A program made the translations under genes and the position numbers. A DNA stretch of 64,000 nt from NCBI GenBank assembly GCA_017163975.1, contig JAFFSR010000306.1:660001-724000 (forward strand). The letters are read 5' to 3'. The stretch comes from Anastatus disparis. Lineage: Eukaryota > Arthropoda > Insecta > Hymenoptera > Eupelmidae. The notes beneath the pieces were generated by a model that had not been told where the DNA came from, made no database searches, and saw nothing but the letters and a program-made list of their open reading frames with translations. Below, piece after piece: positions 48,049-59,140 of the stretch. Positions within the stretch are counted from its first letter, which is position 1; each line of letters starts with the position of its first letter.

Positions 48049-48935
48049 TCATAAAACATTTTGAAATAAAACAAACATTTCATAAAGTAAAGGAAATTGA
48101 TTCTTTTTAATGTCAAGATTTAAATTACCGTATGGGTAGTATTGCGAGTTAAGAAAAAGTTGTACATTGGTAACATTACAGTGATCAAATCGGCTAGCAT
48201 TTCTCGTAGCAATACCTTTTCTATTGATTTGAAATGCTAAAATGACAAATCTTGGCTTCTCTAATTGATTCGATGTTTTCACTGTACGGATATGTCTTGA
48301 TGTTGACAGAAGCATTGGATACTCATACAATTCCCATGAACGAGAACTTATAGAAACAGGAATATCTTTTTTCATATGAATGAACAATTCGAGTAAGTTC
48401 AATCTTAAATTTTTCAGCTGCTGCAGTAGCTGTAGAAGCTGGTGGTACAATAACATTCACATTACTTCTTGATCTGGTAAGTATAAGTTCATGTTCAACG
48501 TTTACAATAATTTTATGATAATCTTCAGCAAATCCTAATATCATTGCAAGTGGAATTGATACAAATTGTCCATCTAACGATTTAGTTTAATTGGAACTAT
48601 AGGAAACATTAACTTTCAACATACTTGTTATACCTACATTCTGACACTTATTTATTTCAATAGCGTTAATTTCATAACGAATTTCATCAAATCGATGACA
48701 TATAGCATTGTTTACTATCTTCGTTGTTGCTACATTTGAATTATCAGGTTTTTTTATTGTTCCACACACATGAGGTGAGCTTTTTGAAGGTAAAAGACAT
48801 AAATCTCGATGCTAAATTAAAATACGTATCTCATCACAATTGTCGAAATTTAGTGACGTATACGGTTGATGAGCATGAACCTCATAAGGAGCAATAGACT
48901 CATCAAAGACAATTGGTGTTTGTACATTAAGAATT
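48049..48935 (-). pseudogene. Virus-like (capsid-type) protein remnant A
   Basis: Broken minus-strand frames 48769-48587, 48544-48323 and 48456-48049 form one degenerate gene: a stop near 48587, another near 48809, and a frameshift near 48370. From memory, segments such as HVCGTIKKPDN, ICHRFDEIRYEINAIEI, IPLAMILGFAEDYHKIIVN and SWELYEYPML resemble a repetitive protein family widespread in insect and hydrozoan genomes. I associate that family with capsid-like proteins of integrated PolB-type (Maverick/adintovirus-like) elements. This assignment is recollection, not a search. It is non-functional here. Confidence 0.45.
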
Positions 48936-49089
48936 TAATACATTTTTTCTTTTATCTTTAAAATGACAACAGCAAATAAATATACAGCTTATTGGATCTA
49001 TTTTACTAGTCTTCTTCTTTTTTTGACGTCTGAGATTACACTAAATCCCAGAATCTTCAAATACTGAACGTTTAGAGATGTTAGACCTT

Positions 49090-49753
49090 TGATCACTTAT
49101 GTCACTGTTCTTATCAACAATACGTAACTATAAATAGTCAATAACTTTTAAAGATGGTGGTAAATAGATAATTTGTTTCGGTACTTCAATAATTTTATAT
49201 CCCGATGGGACTGCAGGAAAAAATTTGTGAATAGTATGAACATATTTTTGATTGATATAAGCACCTGATGTTATATTACATTCAACGCGTAGAGCATTCA
49301 CTTTAAAAATGGATATAGAAAAGTCTGACATATAGTTTTTATAATGTTTCAGAATGCGTTGTATAAAACCGAGTAATCTACTAATGGAATCCAGTGGTGA
49401 GAAATCAATCTTATGATTACACTGAATTTCACTATGCAATGTTTTATTATTTGGTTTTATGCTAAGTTCTATTTCTTCAGATTTAAATTCTTTTTCCAGA
49501 GAATGCTCAATATCGGATATTTTATAGCTACTAATCAGAAGTTTAATAACTTTATTATCAAAGTAGAATTTATTTAATTTAAAATCGATATTTGGTATAT
49601 AATTAAATGTAAGTTATTCAACTAATCCCAGAACAAGATTTTCATTTCGATCAAGTTCTATTGGCAGAAAGTAATAAGTTTCAAGTACTGATAAAGTATC
49701 TGATGGACTCATTGTCAGAGATTCATTTATCTTAAATATTCGAGTAAAACTTA
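49090..49753 (-). pseudogene. Virus-like protein remnant B
   Basis: One minus-strand frame from the edge of the inserted foldback (49754) through stops at 49614-49616 and 49128-49130. Recognisable conserved stretches are VNALRVECNITSGAYIN, HTIHKFFPAVPSGYKIIEVP and IIYLPPSL, followed after the stop by LRIVD. They resemble a partner family that commonly accompanies remnant A in other genomes (recollection). The next gene downstream is remnant A about 160 bp away on the same strand, so both probably come from one integrated element. Confidence 0.45.
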
Positions 49754-50446
49754 CCAGGAGAGTGTCTGAGTTGCGGGTCACAGATCTTGATGAAACTTTG
49801 GGATAAGTATTAAGGTACCGAAATATGAGTAAAGCCACATCGGTACGGTCTAACGATTCGAAAAACTGAAGTTATGGACGGTTATAGTTTTATTTTCAGA
49901 AAAATATGAAAAAAGAACTCCTAATCGAAGGGTAAATAATTCTGTTTAGAAATGTCTTTAATAAATTCACAATAACTTAAATGAAAGCAGAGAAAGCTAG
50001 CTTTAATTTGCTTGTTTCCGAATTAAAAAATAATAATTAGAACTAAAGTTATGCTTGTTTGAAGTTGATCAGTAAGAGAGTACCAAAAATAGTCTAAATT
50101 CTAAAGGTGATTTTTAGTACTCTTTTGCTGCTTAACTTGAAACAAGCATAACTTTAGTTCTAATTATTATTTTTTAATTTGCAAACTAGCAAATGAAAGT
50201 TTGCTTTCTCTGCTTTTATTTAAGTTATTGTAAATTTATTAAAGACATTTCTAAACAGAATTATTTACCCTTCGATTAGGAGTTCTTTTTTCATATTTTT
50301 CTGAAAATAAGACTATAATCGTCCATAACTTCAATTTTTTGAAGCGTTAGACCGTACCACTGTGGCTTTACTCATATTTTGGTACCTTAATACTTATCCC
50401 AAAGTTTCATCAAGATCTGTGACCCGCAACTTAGACACTCTCCTGG
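49754..50446. mobile_element. Foldback/MITE with CCAGGAGAGTGTC ends and TTA duplication
   Basis: A 693-bp near-perfect palindrome: CCAGGAGAGTGTCTGAG at the left and the complement at the right (CTTAGACACTCTCCTGG). It is flanked by TTA at 49751-49753 and 50447-50449. The 3-bp TWA duplication is typical of PIF/Harbinger insertion. It interrupts the virus-like region. A partial copy of the same arm lies at 55086-55240. Confidence 0.85.
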
Positions 50447-50945
50447 TTAGAAGATTCTAATGGTTTATAACGCTTTATATAAGTGATAATTATCAGAATG
50501 TAGACGTATTATATTCTTGATAACGTTTATAATTATATTTAATAGTATCAAGATTGAAGTGATTAATTAAATCAGTCGGTGGTAATGTAACATTTAAGTG
50601 TAGTATAGAAACGAATCATGATAAACATTTCACGTTTATAAAATCTGTCAATTTACGTAAAATTCTCAAAAAAATTGACATGATTATAAAAAGGCTCTTC
50701 TATTTCTACAATTTTATCTTGGATAATATTAAATATACTTGAGTTTTGAAATTGAAAAAAGATGACGTCTTTTACACATTTTCAAAACCTCTTTTATTCC
50801 TATTGCATACAAGAAATTCTTTTTACAAGAAGTTGATTGCATGACACTCTTAACAGGTCGATGACGTAACGCAAAACGCATGGTCGAGTAGTTGACACAT
50901 AGCCCTAACTCTAATAAAAATCTACAATAATGTGTCAAAAATGAA
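50447..50945 (-). other. Region possibly belonging to the virus-like element
   Basis: Contains only short open stretches, including 50938-50729 (69 codons, FALRHRPVKSVMQSTSCKKNFLYAIG). No family recognised. Its position beyond the inserted foldback is consistent with the same decayed element. Confidence 0.25.
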
Positions 50946-51677
50946 ATTTGGGCTTCAGTATCTATACAACTTTAGATATAATTCATGGTGTTTTTTAACG
51001 ATGATTTGAAAATAAATAAAAATTTAAAACTGAATTAAAACATTTTGCGGATTCATATGTAAACGGGTAAAGCATCTGAAATATTTTGAGCGATTGTTTT
51101 TTAGCTATTATTACTAATAAATTGACATTGCTACATGAAGATTGGTTATTTGCTTTGAGTTAAACAGCAAAAATTTTATTTATTAACCAGTAATAAGTAC
51201 AGTTGGACGCAGTTTGTAAAAGGTTTCTTATATATAGTGAGCGCATGCGTTCATTTGCGACATACATTAGCGACTCGAAGTCTAGAGGGGCTATCATTTG
51301 GTAAGTCTCAAGGAGCTGCTATTTGTTATTGAGTTATTAATCGACAAAAGGAAAGTAGTTATTTGAAGATGATAAATAACAGCTGCCAGGCGATTCGAGG
51401 CGTCACTGTGCGGGGCAGTGAAGAAACACCTTGAAACTTCTTTCAGTGTACAAAGAATTTGTTTTCGTATTCATTTTAAAGCTAAGACCTTTTTTATAAT
51501 AATAATAAAAAAGAATTAGGTTTATAACATTCTGTTTTTGTTATTTTTATTTGATATAACCTCAAACATTCCAAGAGTAATCGCATTTTGGGGTCTTTAT
51601 TTTAAAGCTGGTTCTAAATCAGGTAGTACTATTTGATTAATAGACATATCTCCTTTTGTATTACGATTCACGACGTG
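50946..51677. other. Spacer without genes
   Basis: A slightly GC-richer patch lies at 51240-51430 with no ORF. Nothing recognised. Confidence 0.5.
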
Positions 51678-51679
51678 TA

Positions 51680-52990
51680 AGGGGTCGTTCATAAATTACG
51701 TAACACTATGAGGAAGGAAGAGGGTTTACTTAAATGTTATGCTGGGTTATAGGGGGGTCATAGATGCGTATTACGAAACATAAAAATAATTTTTTGAATG
51801 TATAGAATTTAATTAGTTTGTAACAATAGCTAACATGTCACTACTACCTGCGTTTATTTTCGATGTAATACCAACTTTATTTTGGTAGGTATACGTGTAC
51901 ACCTCGCAATATAACTAAGACGCGCTTTTTCAAAAACTTTTTTGTTCTATAGTGTTGATAATATTTATGAGAGCTTTTATTTTCATGAAGTTATTTTTGT
52001 GGGAAAAATAAATTCAATATTATATTAAATTAAGGGTGTGAGTTGTCAAGAAATGAAATTTTCAAATTGTTTACGAATGAATACACTAAGAAAAAACATT
52101 TCTCAAAACAAAGGGAAACTCGAATGTGATGTGAGCGTTTCGATGGGAAATTAAATTTTTATATGTAAGTAACTGAATGTTTAAATTGAAATCGTAAGGT
52201 TCTTGTTTCAAACATCAAAATGTCTTCATTTGAAATGAATCCACTTAATGCGAGTATTTATTATTAATTGAAAATCTTTTTATATTTTTAAGTATATTTT
52301 CTTTATAGTATAACTTAGATTTCACTGAAAAATAGTACATTACGTAACGGGTACGCAAAGGTTTTATTTACGAAACGAGAAGTTTACGGCCTGAGCTGAA
52401 GGTGAAGATCGTAACGAGTTTCGTAAACAAGCCTTTCCATGCTAGTTGTGTAGTGTATTTTTCGCCATGAAAGCCAAAAAAGATCAGCGAAGTTGCGATT
52501 TGAGGGTTAGAATGGCGAAAAATTTGTTTGTATTTTCAAACAGATGGTTATTTCAATGAATATAAGAACAAGATTATTTTCTTTAGAACCAAGTTAAATC
52601 TATTTGCTTCAAGATATTATTCTTCTTCAAGATATTAATGTAGATTTATGTAGTGAAGGCAGTATTTATTTGATATTATAAATGATAGCGCTGCTATTTA
52701 TAATTATTATATTTATTTCAAAATTCATGAATATAAAAATTTGCGTTAAATAATATTTATTGTTTATTTATAATTAATCAACGTAAATCTTTTCATTATA
52801 TTAATTTTTTTTATTATAATAAATTTAATAAATCATGCTATAAATTATAAAATTTTCAATTATATTTTAAATATTTATGTTACCTTATTACTATATAGGA
52901 GGGAGTGGGGCAAAATAATTTTGTTACATAAGGGAGGGAGGGGATCTATTTTTGTAAAAAAGTGCGTTATGTAATTTGTGAACAGCCCCT
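51680..52990. mobile_element. TIR element with AGGGG...GTTCATAAATTACGTAAC ends, TA duplication
   Basis: AGGGGTCGTTCATAAATTAC at the left and the complement of GTAATTTGTGAACAGCCCCT at the right are imperfect TIRs of about 28 bp. TA flanks both sides (51678-51679; 52991-52992), as in mariner/Tc1-type insertion. The 1.3-kb interior is noncoding and contains a nested 190-bp repeat at 52332-52523. Confidence 0.7.
52332..52523. repeat. 190-bp foldback repeat, copy 1
   Basis: Matches 63767-63959 closely across its length. Its first 130 bp is self-complementary: GTACATTACGTAACGGG...TTTACGAAACGAG pairs with the complement of CGAGTTTCGTAAACAAGCCT...AGTGTA. No ORF. Confidence 0.75.
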
Positions 52991-52992
52991 TA

Positions 52993-53377
52993 ATGATAGT
53001 GAGAATCTAAGTACATTTTCTCATACGCTTCTATTGTAAAATGAGTAGTATTTTTTATTATTATTATTTTAACAATCTTACCAATGAGCAATCTAGTTTG
53101 AGTAGACTCAATCAAATTCACGTTTGCTCCTAGAATGAAATTTTTTTGCTTTTCTTTTATTTAATCAAGATGGACCAGACTAAACTCAGTTGAAGTTTGC
53201 CCCTGATTAGTCTAGGTTGAATGGACTCAACTAAGTTGACGTCTGCAGTAGACTAGCTTATTTCAATGCGATGAACATTTTTAACTCCTATTATTATAAG
53301 AAATCATTGAATTTTTTTTTCAATTATTATTACCACTACTATTTAAAGGTAATTCAATATCTACATCAAATACAGAG
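52993..53377. other. AT-rich spacer
   Basis: Repeated short TTTAGTCTAG/CTAGTTTGAGTAGAC-type words occur around 53090-53260. No gene. Confidence 0.4.
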
Positions 53378-53702
53378 CTTAGTCCCTTCAGCATTGATGA
53401 CTAGAAGCTTCAAACTTTTTTTGAATAAAAGTTAAGCTTAAATCCTTTCGAAATATCACTTACAGGGTATCAAAATCTGATTTTTTCCTCAAGTTATAGC
53501 GTAATAAAGATTGAACCGAATTTCAGCCTCTGTTTTTAATCGATATTTAAAAAGGAAAATTTGGCATCGATCTTTATTAAGCTATAACTTAAGGAAAAAT
53601 GAGATTTTGACGCCTTGTAAGTGATATTTCGAAATAATCTGAGCTTGGCTTTCATTTTAACAAAATTCAAAGCTTCTAGCTATCAATACCGAAGAACTAT
53701 AA
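53378..53702. repeat. Degenerate foldback related to 59141-59806
   Basis: An inverted repeat with arms of about 150 bp (CTAGAAGCTTCAAAC... paired with ...AAAGCTTCTAGC). The arm sequence TTCAAAC-TTTTTTT, AAATCCTTTCGAAA and AGCGTAATAA(A/G)GATT is shared with the element at 59141-59806, so this is an older, end-eroded family member. Confidence 0.65.
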
Positions 53703-54016
53703 ACGTTTGAAAAGCTAGTAATTTTTTTAGTGACTTTTTTTCATTGTAACTTACTGCACGAAGTAAGCGTTCAGGAACCTGAAACGCTAAACTGCATTGG
53801 AGATTGTCCAACACATCGAAAAGGACATGATATGGTCACACGAAAGAAAAAAATCCTTTTATATTATAGGAGCTGCAGATGAGCTAAGAAAATAGTCATC
53901 TAAACAAGAGAGATTTCAAGATTACAATAATAGACAACCTTAGAGTTTATGATTACTTACTAAATACCCTAAACATCGTTCATGTAAAGGCACTCCGACC
54001 CAATGCTATTATAGCA
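53703..54016. other. Probable decayed upstream part of the retroelement fragment
   Basis: No continuous ORF. It lies immediately before the protease-like frame. Confidence 0.35.
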
Positions 54017-54928
54017 GTGCATAAAGCTATGACAATAAATGGAATAGTAGGAGAATCATACGACAGTGTAGGATCAACCGAAATCACGTTCCCTCATGCT
54101 CCCGTATTTCAAGTAATCGTAAACGAATTGCATGGTGGAGTAATAGGAGTCTTAGGAAGCAATTTTCTGAAGATAAAATCAACAAAAATCTCATTCCATC
54201 ATAGTGCCCTAATCATGATATCTGATGTTATGTACCCTATGTATTTTGTTGACCATAAGCACGATCAACCGAGATCAACGCGTTGCATTTTTTACGCTTG
54301 GCCAAGAAATACTAAACATTTACCACAATTGAAAATACTCGAGAATATTTATATCAATGACACGGTAGCAAATAATTATGATTGTGTCACCGACATAAGC
54401 GCTTACAAAAATCACGCTGAAATTGAAATTCTGCATCGAGATGTATTGCTATGCGACGCACACAGAGATTATAATGACAGCACCAGAAATTATTCGTTTA
54501 ACTTCAACAATGATGTCATACCCCATGAGATCGCAACATATTCATATATTGAATCAAGAAATGAACCCCGTAGTAACATCTATAAGAATCTAATTTTGAA
54601 TATGGTAGTTGAGGATCCTCAAATAATATATTCAAAATCAAATAATACACTAGGACACTCAGATGAATTATCAGACATTGATCCGGTTTCACCAAACCTC
54701 ATGAAGCACAATCATGTCCCTCAAAAGAAAATTATACCAGACCAAACACCAGGAAATGGACCAAATTATAACCTAATAACAAATATATTCAAACCAGGAC
54801 ATCTCCATTCACAAATTAGTGGTTCACTTCAAAATTCATCTCAAAGAAAACCAATAACTTTACTCCCTACTATAAAATTAGTTAAAACCCAAAAATTTCG
54901 AGCAAAACTACAAGGATCAGTGCCGTAA
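54017..54928 (+). pseudogene. Retroelement aspartic-protease-like pol fragment
   Basis: 303 codons without a stop. The N-terminal 60 residues resemble the second half of a retropepsin domain: a loop (INGIVGESYDSVGSTEITF), then VIGVLGSNFLKIKSTKISF, the ILGxDFL-type motif before the domain end. The catalytic DTG would lie upstream and is not readable. The rest (Asn/Ser-rich, PRNTKHLPQLKILENI...) fits a protease-RT linker, but no RT follows. It is a likely remnant of a gypsy-group element. A host retropepsin-like gene is possible but less likely, given the neighbours. Confidence 0.5.
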
Positions 54929-55081
54929 TCGTTATCGATTCAACAGCTGAATAAAAAAATTACCACTTCATAATCATCGATTCCTAGAAAGATAAAAAGA
55001 GCAGATGCTACCAATACACTGCCGCTGACGAAAATTTAGCCACCTAAGAAAAAATCGGTGAAAATTCAAAGTTTTATATCT
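54929..55081. other. Downstream flank of the pol fragment
   Basis: Short, no ORF. Possibly further decayed pol. Confidence 0.3.
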
Positions 55082-55240
55082 CACCAAGAGAGTGTCTGAG
55101 TTGCGGGTCACAGATCTTAATGAAACTTTTGGATAAGTATTAAGGTACCAAAATATGAGTAAAGCCACAGCGGTACGGTCTAAAGCTTCGAAAAACTGAA
55201 GTTATGGACGATTATAGTCTTATTTTCAGGAAAATAGTCA
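55082..55240. repeat. Partial copy of the CCAGGAGAGTGTC foldback
   Basis: Starts CACCAAGAGAGTGTCTGAG and follows the left arm of 49754-50446 for about 150 bp, then stops matching. The opposite arm is missing, so it is truncated. Confidence 0.8.
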
Positions 55241-55816
55241 GTGAAAGATAAATAAATCTAAAAAATTCCAACGGGATTTAAAATTTTGGACTAAAAACCA
55301 TCGAAACCCGTGAGTTCTGATGTAAAAAAGTTGAAATAATGATCTATTATATATACAAAATAAAAGTATTTTTGAAAGATTTTTTTCGTTCATTTTAAAT
55401 TTTGTGCTATTTTGACAAAAATTGTCGGAGATTAAAAATTCAAGCTATAATACATCTCTTTTTAAAAGAGATATGCTTATTTATATTAAAAAATGCATTT
55501 TTCCAACAGCTGATATCTCGAAAAAAATTCTTTAGAAAAAAAAACTTCAGAAAGAAAATAGTTGTGTTTTTTTAGTAAGAAATCTAATTTAGAAGTATAA
55601 ATACAAATAAAATAATTTTTTCTCTCGTATATTTTGAAGGGAAAAAATATATATCATTATAAGATACCAAGACAACCCTGCTCGTTTTATTTTAGTGGAA
55701 TACCAACGAAGCAACAATGATTATCCACGAATTCTCAACGATAGACTTAATGTAATCACTATATTTTTTTTCAAGAACATTACCCTAATCTATAATATCT
55801 TCATTGTCACCAACCC
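55241..55816. other. AT-rich spacer
   Basis: No gene or repeat recognised. Confidence 0.5.
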
Positions 55817-55820
55817 TCAA

Positions 55821-56185
55821 TAGCAGGCTAAACTATCTGTCTTTGTCTAATAGTATTTTTCATCAATTATATAAATACCGTTTGAAAAATTGGCAGTTTC
55901 CGCTAGATACTAGTATAATAGATAAATTTTATAACAAGAACAAAATAATTTAAACACGTGGTTTTTGAATAATGTGAGACTTTCTGAAAATCTATAATAT
56001 AACCTTTCTTTTTTGGTAGGTCTCATATTATTAAAAAAATACGTGATTAAATTATTTTGTTTTTATTATAAAATTTAAATACTAGTATCTGGCGGGGGCT
56101 GCTATTTTTTTCGTGTTGCAGCCAATGGTGTTTACAAAAACGATGAAAAATGCTATTAGACAAAGATAGATAGTTCGGCCTCTTC
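55821..56185. mobile_element. Palindromic TTAA MITE, copy 2
   Basis: The ends AGGCTAAACTATCTGTCTTTG and, inverted at the right, GGCCGAACTATCTATCTTTG are followed by TCTAATAG. Right flank TTAA (56186-56189), left TCAA (eroded). Inner arms pair (AAATAATTTAAACACGTGG against CACGTATTTTTTTAATAA-type sequence; ACTAGTATAAT). Shares the TTGTCTAAT subterminal word with 36228-36609 and 58032-58421. Noncoding. Confidence 0.7.
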
Positions 56186-56189
56186 TTAA

Positions 56190-57166
56190 TACTTTCGATT
56201 ACTATGAGTCTTTATATATTGACCAAATCATGTGAAACGATAAGAAAAGCACAGAAACGACTTTTATAGCACTGTGAGGCCTATAGGAGCACATGGGTAA
56301 CGCTCCACGGTTACCTAGGGGACATTTCTTTCATACAGTATAAAGCTGAATTCACTTAGGTTACATGTATCGTAATGTACTATTTCCTAGTAAGAAAATT
56401 TATAAGACATTGAGAATAGATCCCATTTATGTAATACATCTTTGCGATCACTTAACATTCCATATATGCCGTCATCAGAGTATAAGAAACAAATACAACT
56501 AACATTAAACGTGTATTATTCTTCCTTTACTAACCTATGTATATTATGAATCTCTTTGCATGTTTACAGAAAAAAAGAGAGAGCAAAAAATAAATATAAA
56601 TCATAACTATTTTCCTAGAAGATGCATGTCCCTTTTTGGAACCTACACCAGACTGAATGAACAGCCGTAATATGATATAAAAAAAAAGAAAAAATTTTTT
56701 CAATAATGAGTAAATATTGCGGTTGAAGGAAAACTCAAAACCTAAAATAATCAGCACTATCTCTACAAAGTGACGAAGGCCACGAAGCTACCAACCATCT
56801 TCTTAATACTATAAAAAAAAAAAAATTAGCATAGAAAGGACAACCTTGATACGTGCGCTATATAAAGAATAGTGATACATCTATCTTACTGCCACAAACA
56901 ATTTTCCTAGTCGTTTATTTTTCTTTTTTTTCTTCTCTTAAGAATCAGTCATCTCAATCGAAGTACGACAACCTCATCTTACTATGCACACCTTAATATA
57001 TTACGAATCAAGAGATTAATATCACATCGAGAATAACCATAAAATCATCGACATAGCCATCAATTTGTTCTAACCAATCGACGATGAACTTGCGAAAGGA
57101 GAAATTCAAACATCTAAAATAAGCGTATTCACCGCAGTGAGATGCAAATATTCGCTCCTATTTCTA
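56190..57166. other. AT-rich DNA without recognised genes
   Basis: The largest ORF (56757-56530, minus) is hydrophobic and low complexity, with no recognisable domain. Nothing else supported. Confidence 0.45.
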
Positions 57167-57699
57167 TCTATATTATAAAAGATTTTCGCCGCTGCCGCTG
57201 TCAGCCTTTCGAAACCCCTAATCCCTCCTTTTTACTGATAATTTTTAGCTAATTTTTGTTGATTTATCTATATTATAAAAGATTTTTGCCGCTGTCAGTC
57301 TCTCGGGATTCCCAATCCCCCCCCCCCCCCTTAATCCCTCCTTTTTACTGATAATTTTTAGCTAATTTTAGGTGATTTATTGTGAGTTTTAGCTAAATAT
57401 TTGATTCCTTAGCTTGATTTCAATAAATTAAGCGGAAAAAATGATAATAAAATGATATTTTAGATAACTTATTGCTAAATTTAACTAATTTATTGCAAAT
57501 TTTTTATTAAAAATTGGAAGTCGTTTAATTACATCATTGGAAATTTCTGAAAATAGGAAAACAAAAGATATATGTACAAAAATATATGGTGATAATGTAG
57601 ATTTAAAAGAAGACATATATAATATCAATAATAAAATTTTAAATAAAATTAACTCAAATGCAGTAGAATATTATAGGTATTGATCGAACTGAAATAGAT

Positions 57700-58592
57700 A
57701 TTGAATTAAAGTTTCCAATTGAATATTTAAATTCATTACGATTTCCAGGGTTTCCAGTACATAAATTAATTCTTAAAAAAATGCGATTGTAATGTTAATA
57801 AGAAATTTAAGTGTAAGTGACGGACTATGTAATGGTACTTGGTTAAAAATTATTGATTTATTTAAATTTAATATGAAAGCTGAAATTATTGTTGGTAATA
57901 AAAAGGGTTCAATTATATTTATACCAAGAATAATTTTAGATACAGGTGGACAAACATCGTTACCATTTATATTATACCGTAGGCAATTTCCAATTTGTTT
58001 AGCATTTGCAATGACCATTAATAAAGCTTAAGAGGAGGCCGTATCATTCTGTCCTTGTCTAATCTAAATTTTCGTTATTATAAATAAATAAAATATTTTC
58101 ATAGAAAAGTAAGACTACCGCCCAATAGAGCAAAAGACAAGCAAATGATTCTTTTCTATGAAAAAATATGAAATTTTGATTATTTTTCGAGTGAAGTCTG
58201 AAACGGAAAAACAATCGAATTTGATTGAGTTGATTTGACTGTTTTTCCGTTTCAGACTTCACTCGAAAAATAATCAAGATTTCATATTTTTTCATAGAAA
58301 AGAATCGTTTGCTTGTTTTTTGCTCTATTGGGCGGTTGTCTTACTTTTCTATGAAAATATTTTATTTATTTATAATAACAAAAATTTAGATTAGACAAGG
58401 ACAGAATGATACGGCCGCCTCTTAAGGCCAAAGTTTTGAAAACGTAGGAATATATTTAAATAAACCTTTATTTTCACATGGTCAATTATATGTAGCGTTA
58501 TCAAGAGTTAAAAATAGTAAAGAAATTTTTATACAAAATGAAAATGAAAATAAAAATGTTATAAAAAATATTGTATGGGAAAAAGTATTATA
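57700..58592 (+). pseudogene. PIF1-like helicase C-terminus in Helitron 2
   Basis: 57792-58031 reads LIRNLSVSDGLCNGTWLKI, then RRQFPICLAFAMTINKA, the conserved end region of Helitron helicases. After the inserted MITE the same protein resumes near 58430 (VGIYLNKPLFSHGQLYVALSRVKN) and ends at a stop near 58590-58592. The stop at the insertion border and the truncated N-terminus make it a pseudogene. The domain is the counterpart of the one truncated at the left edge of the window. Confidence 0.85.
58032..58421. mobile_element. Palindromic TTAA MITE, copy 3, inside Helitron 2
   Basis: 390-bp near-perfect palindrome flanked by TTAA (58028-58031 and 58422-58425). The ends are GAGGAGGCCGTATCATTCTG and, at the right inverted, GAGGCGGCCGTATCATTCTG. 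Arms match almost base for base to the centre near 58225. No ORF. This is the youngest-looking of the three TTAA family copies. Confidence 0.9.
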
Positions 58593-58767
58593 GAAAAAAT
58601 TATTAAAAAATCATTATTTAAAATTCTTAATATTATTTTCAATATTATAATAAATACATGAAAAAAATTAATGTTTGCATTTTAAATTTACATACTAATA
58701 AAAATTTATAAAAGTCACTAAAAATGTTTTAATTATTTATAATATACAATTTACAATAGATACAAAA

Positions 58768-58810
58768 AGGGGGCTTGGCGAGCGAAGCGAGCAGGGGGTA
58801 GCCCCCCTAG
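58768..58810 (+). terminator. Helitron 3' terminal hairpin
   Basis: GGCGAGCGAAGCGAGC precedes AGGGGGTAGCCCCCCTAG. The G/C stem a few bases before CTAG is the standard Helitron transposition terminator. Confidence 0.85.
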
Positions 58811-59140
58811 TATTTATTAAAACTCATCAATACAAACAAGACCCTCGCCAAGAAACCATCAACATCATCAAAACAGACTCAAGAAAATAAAATTTTTTTT
58901 TTCTTCGTCACTTATAAATTTAACAGTAATATTTATAAAATTTGGAACCTTTTTTGAATTTTATTTACTAGACGAATTACTATGATTTCAGAACTCTCCA
59001 CTAGATGAGTGTGAAAAAATTCGATAGGAATAGACTAAAACAACATCACTAACATTGGAATAAAATAGAAAAAGTAAGGTGACAACAACTCAAAACCATG
59101 AACGACCAACCGTGGAGGTTTATAAAAATAAAATACACTG
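58811..59140. other. AT-rich spacer
   Basis: Nothing recognised. Confidence 0.5.

Larger units (their letters stand above)
57167..58810 (+). mobile_element. Helitron, short copy with both ends
   Basis: Starts TCTATATTATAAAAG after an A (57166) and ends with a GGGGG-TAG-CCCCC hairpin and CTAG at 58810, followed by T. This is the canonical A/T insertion with 5' TC and 3' CTRR. The first 95 bp are duplicated in tandem (57167-57266 and 57267-57372), giving two possible 5' ends. Only the helicase C-terminus is coded. It is split by a palindromic MITE at 58032-58421. Non-autonomous. Confidence 0.85.
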
